This document shows, one piece after another, positions 1 through 11,015 of a DNA stretch of 64,000 nt (position 1 is its first letter; every line of letters starts with the position of its first letter). Under the pieces are notes generated by a model that was not told the DNA's origin, ran no database searches, and worked only from the letters and a program-made list of their open reading frames with translations. The DNA comes from Leishmania donovani (lineage: Eukaryota; Euglenozoa; Kinetoplastea; Trypanosomatida; Trypanosomatidae), in the NCBI RefSeq assembly GCF_000227135.1, contig NC_018241.1, positions 183,634-247,633 on the forward strand. Direction: 5' to 3'. The position numbers and the translations under genes are program-made.

Positions 1-330
1 CTCCACTCGCGGAAGGGTTCCGGAGTGAGAAACGGATGGGTGCCAGGGCCAGCTGCGCTGCACTGTACAAGTGTGTCATACGTGAAAGCCTGTTCTCCTC
101 CGAGAGGACGCTACACGCCGGCTGCCCCTGTGGAACACCCGCCTGAGTGAGGCGGACCCACGTGCGGCGCCGTTCGATCAGCTCCTATACCTAACCCATG
201 CACCGTGGGATCGATTCATGTGGCAGGGAGCCGATTCACATGCTTCTTAGTGTGTGGTGGTCGTGACGATGATGATGAATGCTCCGTAGGGCTGATAAGG
301 ACAGAGACAGGGACATCGATGTGAATGGGC
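1..330. mobile_element. Possible degenerate SIDER-type retroposon remnant
   Basis: This block is complex, GC-rich, non-repetitive sequence with no open frame, ending abruptly at ordinary low-complexity spacer. Its texture resembles the short degenerate retroposons (SIDER1/SIDER2) that are common in Leishmania 3'UTRs. The assignment rests on texture and memory, not on an alignment. It may continue to the left of the window. Confidence 0.25.
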
Positions 331-1070
331 ACACACAGACATATCATCCCCCATTTCGAACGGCTACAGGAGCGGCTCAAGTTCTCCCCAACGGCGGGCG
401 TCCACCGATATGAAGGAGTCCAACAGCTTCAGGGAGACATATACGCGTCAGTGTGGACGAGACACAGGCATACAGTGGGCGGTGGTGATGGTGAGGTGGA
501 TGGAAAAGAGAGGAAAGACGAGCAGTGGCGAGGTTTCGGCACCTTCTTGATGTTCAGGGCTTCTTTGCCCTTTACTGTCGCACTATCCCCTCCCCCTCCC
601 CGCGAGATTGACAAACACACACACACACAGTGTTCGAACGACGCGCACGGATAGTTGCCTATGTGCTCATGGAAACGGGAAAATAAAGAGTGCAAAAAGC
701 AAAAACTCAAAAAAAAAAACGAATAGGCAGCAGCGTCAGGGCGAGTCCTCCTCCTCACCACCACCACCACTACACACACTAATCGACACAGGCGCACAGC
801 TCATCGTTTGAAGGCAGCAGAAAAGGGTGTTTGTGGGTGCAGGGGGATAGAGGGAGGCGATAGCGGGCAGCCTCATAGAGCCCTGATGTGCCCTTGTACA
901 CACCCGCACATGTGATCTTCCATCGTTTCGAGTTTGAGAGAAAGAGCGAGAATGGCATCGACCCCTCACCCCTCCCCCACTGCACCGCTGCCGTGAAAGA
1001 GGCTGATGCGCCGAGCAGAGTAGCAGCAACTACAACGGCAGTGACGGCATCCTTCCCAGGCGACGGTGCT
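1..1070. other. Gene-free stretch downstream of the SH3/coiled-coil gene
   Basis: No open frame here has coding character. Positions 1-330 are GC-rich and not low-complexity, unlike most spacers in this window. From about 590 on the sequence turns into (CA)n tracts, an A-run near 711 and purine-rich DNA. It is expected to hold the 3'UTR of the gene ending at 1071 and processing signals for the next gene outside the window. Confidence 0.6.
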
Positions 1071-3104
1071 TCAGCAGACACTCCTCAAGGCTTCCCCGCT
1101 CTCTGCCGCTTGTAAATCTGCCAAATATTTCTTCCTCTCGGCCAAAATCCGCTCACCGCGTTGCAGCTGCGCATCGAGTTCTCGTGCGATCGGGCCATAC
1201 GTGTCACAGTACTCTTGTGCTGCTTTCAGTTTTGCCTGCAGCTGTGCCAGCTCGCGGTCACCCGTCTTCAAGACCTGGCGAAGGTGCTCCACATGTGAAG
1301 AGGTATGCGTCGCGGCAGCACTGCTTTCGCCGCACATGGAGGCGCAACCATTTGAGTGCGTTCGCCGATTGAGCGTTTCTGCACAGGTTGTCGTGCTAAG
1401 TCCGCTCCGCTCAGTCGCCCCGGCGGCCGCCGTGGCTGAGGAGACGGCGGCGGACGAGTCGGCCAACAGACTCATATCCGCACTGCTGTTGGGGGCATTT
1501 GTGGAGGAGCAGCATTGAATGCCGCCAGTGATGAGCTGCAGCTTGCGCTTGTACTTGTCAAACATATGAACAGACGCGCTCAGAGCTGCGTCCTCTTCAT
1601 CTGTTAGCCCTTGCAGGGTGCGTGGCCAGGCAAAGTCAACCACGGGCTCGCTTGTCCGTCCATCCAGCAATTCATGCAGTGCCGTCTCCGACTTCTTCAG
1701 CGATGCTTCTTCTGCGGCAACTTCCTCGATCAGCTCAGCTAGCCGAGACAGACGTTGCTGCAGCGCCAGTTTTTGTGACCGGTACGAGTCCACCGTCTCC
1801 ATTTCTTCTGCCACGAGGAGACGCAGCTTTTCTACCATGTACAGATCCGACGCCTGGAGGCCTTGTGTGGCCGCGTCGTCGTGGCTGCTGCGCCTCGGCT
1901 CGAGCGGCCGCGGAGGATCTGCGTCGGTGCTGCGTGCGCGGAACACGGCGGGCGCGCTCGATTCCCCTAATTCGCACCTGCTGCTGATGGCGGTGAAATC
2001 GTGTCCATTGGAGGGCTGCGATTTCTGCGGCTCGCCTACGGCGTCCGCCGACGCTTCGTGCTCCAGTTCAGTCTGAAGAGCTTCCACTTTCTCTAGCAGC
2101 CCCGCAACACGCTCATGCTCGCGATCGACAGCTGCCAGCAGATTCGGCGAGTCTGGGGAGCGGCAAGAGGAAGCGCAGGAGCCAACTGCGTTTGCGTGAC
2201 GTCCATCCTGCTGCAGCTTTTCCAATTCGACCTGCGCTTCCGTGCACGCTACTTGCAGGCGTGGCGCAAGGTCGTCCGTCAGCCAGTGCAGCTCCGCACG
2301 CACACGTGCTTCTTCCTTCATGAGTCGACGCTTCTCGTCCTTCTCAGAGCAGTTCCTGTCACTGGCCGTTTCTGTGACGCGAGCCGCACGTGGGGATGCG
2401 ATGGCGGTATCCGTGGTGTGTGGCTCTCCATGTGTCGAGATTATCGCGGATGAGGCATCACAAAAGGCGCTCAGACGCTCTTGCAGGCTTGACTGCCGCC
2501 GTCCCTGCAGTGGAAGCGCATGCGCGACCTCGTCATCCTCGTCCACCATGTCACGCGACCGAGGTCCACTCTTGGCACTCGCGGTTTGCGTTGGTCTGAC
2601 CACTTCCGCTCCACGCAATGTTGCCTTCTCGATCGCCTCCAAAGTGCCGTGGTGGCCGTGGCGAGTGGCGGTGGGGGTTTTCAGCGATGAGGAGCCGTGT
2701 AAACGATCACTGCGCATAGCAACCGCCGCGGGGTCGAGACGCGCAGAAAAAAGCGCGCCAGGCACGCGCCGCAGCAGGGAACCAGGGACAAGCCCGATAG
2801 CCCCATCTTCTCCTTGTGCGATACACCACTGCGGCTGCGATAGAGCTGCACCACCGGCGGCAGCTGCTAGCATGTGTGAGGAGGCACCATGTGGACCTGT
2901 GCCGTGATGACACTCTCGCCGTAGCACGCGTACCCGTCCTCCTTGTTGGAGAGATAGGTACAAAGGCTCTGCGTGGGGTTCCTCATCGCCAGCGGCGCCA
3001 CTCTCGCAGGCAGAGGAGCGGTGGGCTGTGGACGGCGAAGAGTGCGCGACCGAGAAAGGAATTACCGCTTGCTCGAGCCCGCGGACTTTCACACACTGAT
3101 GCAT
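1071..3104 (-). CDS. SH3-domain and coiled-coil protein, function unknown
   Basis: The protein has 677 residues from the ATG at 3104; the frame is open further upstream, but the SH3-like start AVIPFS (residues 13-18) sits just after this Met. The N-terminus reads as an SH3 fold with two insertions: AVIPFS in place of ALYDF, then LYLSLQQGGRVRVL (48-61), then WCIAQGEDGAIGLVPGSLL (93-111), which matches the SH3 pattern W...G..G..P.n.l. The middle is low-complexity and charged. Several stretches after about residue 250 are Glu/Leu/Arg-rich heptad sequence, including the last 80 residues, so the protein is probably a coiled-coil scaffold. SH3 domains bind proline-rich peptides; no enzyme domain is visible. 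No specific family was recognised. Product class is fairly sure, role unknown. Confidence 0.75.
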   Translation of the reverse strand: MHQCVKVRGLEQAVIPFSVAHSSPSTAHRSSACESGAAGDEEPHAEPLYLSLQQGGRVRVLRRECHHGTGPHGASSHMLAAAAGGAALSQPQWCIAQGEDGAIGLVPGSLLRRVPGALFSARLDPAAVAMRSDRLHGSSSLKTPTATRHGHHGTLEAIEKATLRGAEVVRPTQTASAKSGPRSRDMVDEDDEVAHALPLQGRRQSSLQERLSAFCDASSAIISTHGEPHTTDTAIASPRAARVTETASDRNCSEKDEKRRLMKEEARVRAELHWLTDDLAPRLQVACTEAQVELEKLQQDGRHANAVGSCASSCRSPDSPNLLAAVDREHERVAGLLEKVEALQTELEHEASADAVGEPQKSQPSNGHDFTAISSRCELGESSAPAVFRARSTDADPPRPLEPRRSSHDDAATQGLQASDLYMVEKLRLLVAEEMETVDSYRSQKLALQQRLSRLAELIEEVAAEEASLKKSETALHELLDGRTSEPVVDFAWPRTLQGLTDEEDAALSASVHMFDKYKRKLQLITGGIQCCSSTNAPNSSADMSLLADSSAAVSSATAAAGATERSGLSTTTCAETLNRRTHSNGCASMCGESSAAATHTSSHVEHLRQVLKTGDRELAQLQAKLKAAQEYCDTYGPIARELDAQLQRGERILAERKKYLADLQAAESGEALRSVC

Positions 3105-4416
3105 CGCAGTGAGGATAAAGGAAAAACGAGTAGAGAACACGAAAAGGAAGCGATAGGCGAGGGGAGAGTAGGGAGAAGGTGTGTGCTTCACCTATGATGA
3201 ATGATCGACAGTGGGTTTGACGTACGCATGTCCGCGCAAGCAACGAGAGATTTAGTTGTCGTCTCAACAACAAGAGGAATTTCCCTCACCAAAAAAAAGT
3301 GAGTGTGCCACGCACGCGCCTACGGTGCAGTCATCTTCGCACACGAAAAAGACGATCCATGGAGATAGAGAGCGGAAGAGGGGGAGGGGGGAGTTGATCG
3401 AATGGATGTTGCGCAGGGGGATGATTGAAGGTGGGGAGGGGAGCGCTTGACGGCTCCACCACTTTCCCCCCTTCACCTTCCATCTTCGAACCTATTCGGT
3501 TCCACTCCGCTGTCCGCGCCACACCCAGGAAGCGGGAGCGAGACAGAGAACCGGCGCTGGCGCTTCGTATGGACATGGCCATTCGCGGACTCGAGCAACG
3601 CCAGACCGCACGCTGTCGTCTCCGTGAGACCTTTCGTTTCCTTTCGTGCGTCCTTGTGCGGTGCGACTCATGACGCACCTCTTTTTTGTTTCTCGCATAC
3701 CGAGAAGAGAGGGAAGGAGGGGCAGCAGAGAAAGGGTGCGTGGGATAGTCGTAGTATTCCTCGTAGCAGCAGTGATAAAGCCTGTCTCTGCCTGTGTGTG
3801 TGTGTATACATGATAGCGGCGCAGTTTTACAGCCAACAAAAACACACAGACACACACACACACACACACAGGCAGAGTAGACATCACATCAGATTTAAAA
3901 AACAAAACAGCACGCATGAGCGATGACTGCAGCAGCAACACCGACAAGGACACCACCGCCACCATCACAGCAGCGCTTGAGTTCGTCCTGTACTGAGTGC
4001 GTGTTGAAAAAAAAAAGAACACAGATCGCTGCGCCAGCACCGAGATTCGTTACCCTTGTTATTTTCTTGTCCAGCGAGCTCGCCGTGGGAAAGAGATGGG
4101 GGAAAGAGGCAAGAGAGGAATATGCAGAAAGAATCGCGCGAGATGGACGGAAAAAAAAACGAAAACCAGTTTTGAATAAAGGAAAGCGAGAGAGAGAAAG
4201 GAGTAGATAACAACAATCAGAAACGAAGGAGAATACATGAACAACGTGAACAGGCTAGTAGCACAGATGAGCACATGAGAAAAAAAGGAGCACCGAGTAA
4301 CTTGGGGAGTTGAGCAGGATGTGCGTACTTGTGACACTAAAGTGCAAGCTCTCCTTGGATCCCACAGGCCACACCCACCAAAAAGAAAAACGAATCCTCA
4401 CAGCAGAGAATCATGC

Positions 4417-4451
<35 letters not shown>
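4417..4451. repeat. Compound (AT)n(GT)n microsatellite
   Basis: An uninterrupted AT dinucleotide run passes directly into a GT run. Confidence 0.9.
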
Positions 4452-6224
4452 ATTTGAACACTTCTTGCTGCGCTGGTCGCTGTGAATGAAGTTGCCTTCA
4501 TTGTTGTAGAGCGTCGTCGCTTGTTCAACGTTGATGGCTTGCGGCCTGCTCTGTACGGGTACTCGGGCGATGCCGCTGTTTATGATATCGTTGTCTTTCG
4601 TTGTTTTGGAGCGCATGTGAGCGGCGATGGTGGTGGAAAGGGGGGAGGGAGATGAGAAGAACGACGCTGCATGTTTTTCTGGTGATGAAGGTGAGAGCCG
4701 AGTAGCCCGAGGAAAGACACCAACAAGAGGCAATCAATTCGTTTTTTTTTTTCCTCTTGCTCACAGGGCCCGATAACAGTGATCTCCGATACACGGTGCG
4801 CGCAAGAGAGACGCGCCACAGAAGCGCGACCTCTGGCGAGGCCCCTCGACAGCACAGCAGCTGCGGTGCTGAAAAATAAAGCGAGAACATCTGCTTCTTT
4901 CGTTTGAAGAAAATGTGGGACGGCCTTCTTCTAGCGTTCCATAACGTCTGGCAGTTGGAGGGGGGGGAACACCAATCACAGCTCCTACAGACACACACAC
5001 AGACACACACTCCGTCACCGTCTACTCACTCAGCAGCTTCCACCGAGTCACAGGCACGGCTGCCGAGACTTGTATCGGTGGTGCGTGCCGACTCCGGCTC
5101 AACGACGAGTCTGAGAGAAGAAGCGGCGCGAGTGCATGTATGCGCCCTCTTTCGTTTCGTGGGGGAGGGGTGGAGAGGGAGAAAAAAGAAGGCAGGTTCG
5201 GACGAGGGGTGATTGGTGGTGGTGTGGAGTTCCGCGTATGTCATCATCGCGTTGCCCGTCAAGAGTAGGAGAGAGGTCCGGCGGCGGCGGCGAGGCAAGA
5301 TCGGCTTCCACAGACGCACGCGCGCACACCCGCATCCGCTCCCTCTTCCACTCAGGAAAGCGAAGGTAGCTCTCTCTTCGTTTGTATTTGGTGTGTGCGT
5401 GTGTGTGCTGTTTAAGCGACTTGACGCGCGACACGAAGACGCCGAGTGCGCGAAGAGCGGCGAAGCGCACTTCCGCGGAATAGCCACACCACCAAAACTT
5501 TTCGTCATGAATGCTTGCCTTTTTTTCCTCATCTGCTTGGTGATGTCCGCCGACACATTTCGTTCTTGACGTTGATGGCGCTGTACCCCCCTCCTCGTTG
5601 CCATGGTTGGGAGGCGAGGGGGAGGGGTAGAGAGATGCAAACAAAAAGAAACAAACACGCACAGAGAAGCAAACAGCAAGCAGAAGAAGCCGCGCGCACA
5701 CACGCGCACCAACACACACGAAAAAGAAAGAGCGCTATGAGTGCCCCCTCCCCTTCCCAGACGTGATTCACCGACAACTTTCCTCGCCATACTCTTTCGC
5801 TCTTTTGCTGATATATGTACGTGTGTATATATATCTTGCGTTTGAGGGAGTCATCATTTCCTGCGTGAACCACGCCCACAACGAAGCACACGTACATGCA
5901 TATATTTATATATGTATATAGGAATCAAACATGAGCGCGTCACGAAGCAAACACCAACAGCACACAAGCAACATGATGTTACCAGAAAAAAAATAATAAA
6001 CAAAAAAAATAATGAAAAAAAAAAAACGCATAGAGGCAGAGGGAGATGCACACAACATAAGTAAATATGGGCGGGAGAGAAGAGAATGAGACGGGCGCGG
6101 AAGTGTGGAGGCTAACCGAGGCAGCCACCCACGCAAACACACACACAGAAACAAAAAGGAGAGGGACCAGCAAGGCAGCAGCAAGATGACGGATGAAGAG
6201 TTGATGAGGGAGAGAGAACGCGGG

Positions 6225-6362
6225 GGTCGTCGAGGGGGAAGAGGGGGGGGGGAGGGATGGCCGTGTAGCCCCCAGGGGGGGGGGGGCGGGGTGATGACTC
6301 CCCAAGCCTAAAGCGGCAGAAAAAAGAAACGAAAGCTCTCAGCTCTCCAAAGGGGGGGGGGG
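6225..6362. repeat. Cluster of G-runs
   Basis: Several G-runs occur close together on the + strand, including 12 G at 6275-6286 and 11 G at 6352-6362. On the transcribed strand they are C-runs. They could form G-quadruplex on the template and are prone to length errors in sequencing. Confidence 0.75.
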
Positions 6363-6959
6363 CACAATCACCACTATCGCCGGTCCGGTGATCAACGCAG
6401 AGAGGGGCGCAAACACAAGGCCACATGACACAACTCAGTCACATAACAATATAGACGGAAAATGCACAGCATATCATCTACAAGGTTTATACCCTATTTG
6501 TGCCGTGTCCTTCAGTGCGCAAGGCATGCGACAGCACCACAGCCAGAGTGAAGCACACCACCACCACCACACAGCGACAACAAGGACAGAAAGACGAAGG
6601 CAACTGCGAGCGCGAGCATACACATACGCCCATGATCGAACCACAGGGTGCGCCGACGACGAAGAAGAGAACACAAAAACACAAAACATTCTGCTTTACA
6701 CATGTAATGCACATAAAATGATGAGGGAAGCTCATTAGGTTGGAACACACACACACACAGATGGAGTAGGCGATGATCGTGGTGGCCGTACCGTGGAGGC
6801 GGCTTCTCTCTTCAAACGGGAAAAAAGAAGCCAAGCGCAAGAGCGACGGTGCAGGTCCCGCAGTCGGCCTCAAGTGAGGCTCCCGTGCCGATATGACAAC
6901 ACGGGAGGGTACAAGCAGAGTAAACGACGACAGCACTTGAAGTTCCGCTCTACTCTGCA

Positions 6960-8363
6960 TCACAGGATAACGTCACGTCTCCGAGGTAGCGTAATGCACT
7001 GCCCCTTACAAACCGCGGCACTCCCCTCCTTGCCAGACGCCGAAGAGGCGGGGCGCTCCTTCATGTGGCCCACGCGCAGCTCCGGCAGGTAGCTGCGCGC
7101 GCCCGTCGTGTGGCCATACACACCGCCGTTGAAGGCGGCCGTCGCGTCCTTGCCCACGTACGCAAGCAGCAGCGCTCGTCCACCAGGGTGCGTGTTCAGC
7201 CAGCTGATCTTCTTGTCCGTCTGCGCCCACGCAGGGTCCACGGGGATTGGCCGCTCGAGGTCCAGCACGTAGCCGTCCATCACCAGCAGCTTGCGGCCCT
7301 GCTCCACCTCCGCCCGCACGTCGTCCCACGCGTACTCCTTGTCCGCCGGCACCTCCAGCTGCTTCACCTTCTCGACCGCCTCCTGAAGTTTGCGCCCGTG
7401 CGTGCACACAGCCTGCACCGCGGCGGCGCGGTCGACGACAGTGCGCGGCGCACGCTGCAAGTTGTCGCAGAAGCCCAGAAAGCTGCACATAAATATGTAC
7501 CACTTCGTCATATCAATGTGGTACCACAGATGACCGTTGCGGTAGTCGTTCGGGAACTGGTGGTGGTAGTTGTGGTAGCCCTCGCCGAGGTTTATGATCG
7601 CGAAGACGACGGAGTCGTGCGGTGTCTTGTCATCCGCGTACGGCCTCGTGGCGCCAAAGAGGTCCGTGTGCGCGAGGCTGTTGATGAAGAAGGAGAACTG
7701 GTGTACCAGAAAGATCTTGAGCCACACCACCCAGAAGAACGCACCCGCCCACTCACCAGTGGTTGCGCCGGCCACCATGAGAGGGATCAGGATCCCTGTC
7801 ATGGTCGCAATGGCGGCAAAGTACTTGCGCTGGAACTCCACGACGAGGCTGTCCTTCAGGTCGGACACATCTGCGTCGCCGAGCAGATCGTAGTCCATGC
7901 GCATGACGAACCAGCCAAAGTGCGTGAAGATGAAGCCGCGGCGCGCGTCGTACGGGTCCTTGGAGGTGTCCGTGTACTTGTGGTGGACGCGGTGGTTTCG
8001 AGCCCACCACTTGATGGAGCCCTGGAACGCGCCGGCACCGATGAAGGCGCACACCCACTGCATCGCCTGCCCGCCGGTGAAAGCACCGTGTGAGAAGAGA
8101 CGATGATAGCCGGTCGTCACCCCCACCATGCCGGTGACAACACCAAAAAATGCAAGCCATTGCAGAAGCGAGAAGGATAAAGGGACGCGCAGGCACAACC
8201 CAAGCAGCACGAACAGCAGTGGCACACCGATGATGTAGATGCCGATCCAGTTGTACTGGAAGTTGCCCTTCGACCACTGCGGCACCTCACGCTCCTCTTT
8301 GGGCTTCGTTTCATCCGTGGAAAGGACGCTGCAGGTGAAGAGGTTCTGCACGGCCTGCAGCAT
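6960..8363 (-). CDS. Delta-9 (stearoyl-CoA) fatty-acid desaturase with C-terminal cytochrome b5 domain
   Basis: This 467-residue ER membrane enzyme inserts a cis double bond at carbon 9 of saturated acyl-CoA, using oxygen and electrons from cytochrome b5. The three histidine boxes that hold the di-iron centre are intact: HRLFSH (87-92), HRVHH (124-128) and HNYHH (264-268). Hydrophobic segments lie at about 40-90 and 180-225. The C-terminal third (about 340-435) is a cytochrome b5 fold with heme ligands His392 in HPGG and His418. This is the fused arrangement known from yeast Ole1, so no separate b5 donor is needed. The ATG at 8363 gives a soluble N-terminal tail before the first membrane segment. 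It lies on the same strand and unit as the elongase genes at 51-64 kb, which supply longer acyl chains. Identification is firm. Confidence 0.97.
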   Translation of the reverse strand: MLQAVQNLFTCSVLSTDETKPKEEREVPQWSKGNFQYNWIGIYIIGVPLLFVLLGLCLRVPLSFSLLQWLAFFGVVTGMVGVTTGYHRLFSHGAFTGGQAMQWVCAFIGAGAFQGSIKWWARNHRVHHKYTDTSKDPYDARRGFIFTHFGWFVMRMDYDLLGDADVSDLKDSLVVEFQRKYFAAIATMTGILIPLMVAGATTGEWAGAFFWVVWLKIFLVHQFSFFINSLAHTDLFGATRPYADDKTPHDSVVFAIINLGEGYHNYHHQFPNDYRNGHLWYHIDMTKWYIFMCSFLGFCDNLQRAPRTVVDRAAAVQAVCTHGRKLQEAVEKVKQLEVPADKEYAWDDVRAEVEQGRKLLVMDGYVLDLERPIPVDPAWAQTDKKISWLNTHPGGRALLLAYVGKDATAAFNGGVYGHTTGARSYLPELRVGHMKERPASSASGKEGSAAVCKGQCITLPRRRDVIL

Positions 8364-8609
8364 CTTGCCAAGCGACTCTCGAAGCGTGCGCCTGGGGTGG
8401 GGTGGGGGCGTCGTGAACCACTGCTGTTGATAGCAACGTACACGGAAGAAGAATGTAGAACAATGAAGAAAGAAAAACCAGGCTTGAGCGCAGGGAGAGC
8501 GTCAATGCAAGGAGTACCAAGGCACGTACATGCACACACGCGTAAATCCACTGCTGACGCCCGGCGTGGCAGAGCGAGCGAAGAGGTGAGAGTGGGGGGG
8601 GGTTGGGTG

Positions 8610-8680
8610 TAAACAGCCGAGGGGCGACGAGCACGACACGGCGGGTGGGAAAGAAGCGAGAGCTTGAGTGAGACTAAAAT
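8610..8680 (+). repeat. 71-bp direct repeat, copy 1 (left of gap)
   Basis: The sequence from 8610 to 8680 is identical, base for base, to 8722-8792 on the other side of the N-run. It most likely represents the same genomic segment assembled twice. Confidence 0.95.
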
Positions 8681-8718
8681 NNNNNNNNNNNNNNNNNNNN
8701 NNNNNNNNNNNNNNNNNN
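8681..8718. other. Assembly gap (38 N)
   Basis: There are 38 undetermined bases. Because both flanks end in the same 71-bp sequence, the gap is probably not a true missing segment but a failed join of two overlapping contig ends next to a (CA)n repeat. Confidence 0.98.
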
Positions 8719-8721
8719 TTT

Positions 8722-8792
8722 TAAACAGCCGAGGGGCGACGAGCACGACACGGCGGGTGGGAAAGAAGCGAGAGCTTGAGTGAGACTAAAAT
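8722..8792 (+). repeat. 71-bp direct repeat, copy 2 (right of gap)
   Basis: This is a perfect copy of 8610-8680. It is preceded by three extra T and followed directly by GGTG and the (AC)n run. Confidence 0.95.
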
Positions 8793-8795
8793 GGT

Positions 8796-8796
<1 letters not shown>

Positions 8797-8828
<32 letters not shown>
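8797..8828. repeat. (AC)16 microsatellite
   Basis: There are 32 bases of pure AC dinucleotide next to the assembly gap. It is the likely cause of the assembly break. Confidence 0.95.
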
Positions 8829-8830
<2 letters not shown>

Positions 8831-9931
8831 TCGAGGAAGAGAAAAAAAGAGAGCTGAAGAAAGAACTAAGGCAAATCTAATAAGTAAAACCAAACGCACA
8901 AACCGATAACGAAAACAGGGGAGAGGTGTGTATGTGTGTGGGCGCTCTACACCGAGAGAGAGCGCAGATACACACACACACACACACGCACACTTCGCGA
9001 AGTTTGGGGGAGAGGGTCAGGGGGGAAAGAAAAACTAAACGAGCGGCAACGATGGATGTGCGTGTGGGCGGGTGTGTGCGCTGCAAGCACGATGCACCCC
9101 AACAGTAATGACGACGAACCACAGCAATCGTGTGATAGAGGTGTCTCCGCGCGTTTGTCTGCGCCCTGTTCTGTGGCCCCTCAGGGAAGGATTGGCGAAG
9201 CGGAGGTGGAGGGCCGAGGGTGAAGCCCGTTGGAGCTCTCGATGGCAAAGCAGAGACGGGCAGCCAGCAACGAAATAGTCAATGAAACCTTCACAAAACC
9301 GCGGACCCCCAAGCGGATAATGCGAGGCGGCGCACGGTGGTGCGGGGTTGAAGTGAAATCGGTCGGGTGTGGGGATGACTCGTGGCAGAGATGATGAGTA
9401 TCCATGAAGAATTCCAGTGAGGTGAGGGCAAGAATTGGGGAGAGAAGAGGCGGAACAGTAGATGAGCGCGACGAGAGAAACACCCTGAAAAGCATGCACA
9501 CCAATCAGGCAAAAAGCTAGTGGTGCTGTGCATGAGGTGAAGGGGGTGTGGGTGGGGTGGGGAGAGTGAGTGACCAGCAGACAGCGGCGTACGAACCAGA
9601 CACCGCGCTAACGCAACGCTCTTGCCCCCCCCCCCCTCCCCTCCCTCTACACGAGGGGCAGCCGACGACACAGAAGAAAAGCAAAAACAAACCAAGCGAG
9701 CTGTCGGGAGAGCGAGAAAGAGGAATCGCCGTCTCCCCCGCCCTTTTCTTGACGGCATTCGTTTTCTTTGTCGTTTCGCATGTACTTTTCCAGTCGAACT
9801 TACAGGGACATGTCACGCACCACCCAACAACACACTTCCTCAGTAGCACAAAGCCACGACCCGAGTAGCCGGACGCGCATAGGCACATGCGCACCGGCGG
9901 AAAGGGAGACGGGGCAGGAAAGCTGCGGCCA

Positions 9932-10261
9932 CTACGCACGAGCCTTCGGCAGGCCCACTGCATCGCGCAGCACCGCTGTCACATCCCCGTTCTTCTCCTG
10001 CAGCAGGGACCGCGCGCACTCGGGCGTCACCGTCAGCGCCGCCGCCACGACCTGCACATCCTCGTCCGCCACCGGGACTGCGGCCAGCTCGCGCGCACGC
10101 TGCTCCTTAGCCTCACTCTGCTGAGTCACCTCGGCGTGCAGCTTCTTCATGCGCTCCTGCAGCGCCGCAAGGTCGTCGGTGCGCAGCTTAGACGTTTTCT
10201 CAGCCTCGCCGCTGCCGGTGACCTTGCGCATGGACTTCTGCTCATCGGCCTGCCGCGTCAT
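9932..10261 (-). CDS. HYPK-like protein with UBA domain
   Basis: The protein has 109 residues from the ATG at 10261; the longer frame upstream is low-complexity and was rejected. The N-terminal half is charged and helical (about 20-60), ending in a basic/acidic helix with AKEQRARELA. The C-terminal part (about 65-105) reads as a three-helix UBA domain of the HYPK/NAC-alpha type: DEDVQVVAAALTVTPECARS, then LLQEKNGDVTAVLRDAVG. This order, charged helix followed by a C-terminal UBA, and the small size match huntingtin-interacting protein K, a ribosome-associated regulator of the N-terminal acetyltransferase NatA. The alternative is the UBA of a NAC-alpha subunit, but no NAC beta-barrel domain precedes it. 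Family assignment is by motif reading only. Confidence 0.75.
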   Translation of the reverse strand: MTRQADEQKSMRKVTGSGEAEKTSKLRTDDLAALQERMKKLHAEVTQQSEAKEQRARELAAVPVADEDVQVVAAALTVTPECARSLLQEKNGDVTAVLRDAVGLPKARA

Positions 10262-11015
10262 GGCTGCGAAGGGGGAAAGCGACGGACCGGAGGGGTGGGA
10301 TAGGGAGGGAGGGGGGAGGGGCCTGATGGGAAGAGGGAGAGAGATTCGGAGAACGCATAAAGAGTGAGGGGGTGAGCCAGAGAAGGATGTGAGCGATGAG
10401 GGGGCGAGCGCATACACACACACACACAAACAGGGGGTACAGGGAGAGCTTGGCAACAGTGCCTGTGTGGCCACTCAGACAGGCACTGCGAACAGCTGAG
10501 CATGAGACTTGGCGGATGAATGTGTGTGTGCCTGATGGAGAGAATGGGAACCGCATTCTCTGGGGCTTCATCGAGCGTTGATAGCGAAGAAACTCTCTTG
10601 ATCAACGCGATGCACTAAGCGACAGTATTTCTAGCACTTGTCGTACGCTTATCGCTCGTGATTTTCATGTCGTCGTTGGACGTGATGCCGGCTAGTCGAA
10701 GCGCGTGCACACGCACGCACAAGGTCTTTGGATTCATGAAGAAGGAAGGGAAAGCAAAACGCGTACACGCGTGCGTGAAGAGGTAAGTTCGAGGTGCGCA
10801 AAAATGATCGGCAGGCGGCACGTGGCAGCAGCAGCATACACAGACCCACACACACACACATACACGCAGGAAGAACGTAACATCGCACGCACGCATCTCT
10901 TCGCATGCCGGCTCGCAAGACGGAGCGATACGGCGCAAGATATCATACCCACAAAATCCAAAAAAAAAAATACCAGCATACAACGCTAAAGATTCTCTGC
11001 GTTTCACCTAGCGGC
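10262..11015. other. Spacer, no gene
   Basis: Low-complexity DNA with (CA)n tracts near 10411 and 10850. Purine-rich + strand just right of 10261 would serve as the polypyrimidine tract for splicing of the HYPK-like gene. Confidence 0.55.

Larger units (their letters stand above)
3105..6959. other. 3.9-kb spacer, no gene recognised
   Basis: This long intergenic stretch lies between the desaturase and the SH3 gene. Open frames on both strands translate only to Ser/Pro/Cys/Thr-rich or CVCVCV-type low-complexity peptides. It contains (CA)n near 3850, a compound (AT)n(GT)n tract near 4417, A-runs near 6000, and G-runs of 12 and 11 bases near 6275 and 6352. It should include the long desaturase 3'UTR and the splice acceptor of the SH3 gene. 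Confidence 0.6.
8364..9931. other. Spacer holding an assembly gap and a (CA)n tract
   Basis: No gene is seen. The stretch contains the N-run, duplicated flanks and microsatellite described separately, plus C-runs near 9627. It separates the desaturase from the HYPK-like gene. Confidence 0.6.

Noticed and set aside
7065..8093. Long + strand frame of 342 codons opposite the desaturase
   Set aside because: It is the antisense shadow of the desaturase gene, a common effect of high third-position GC.
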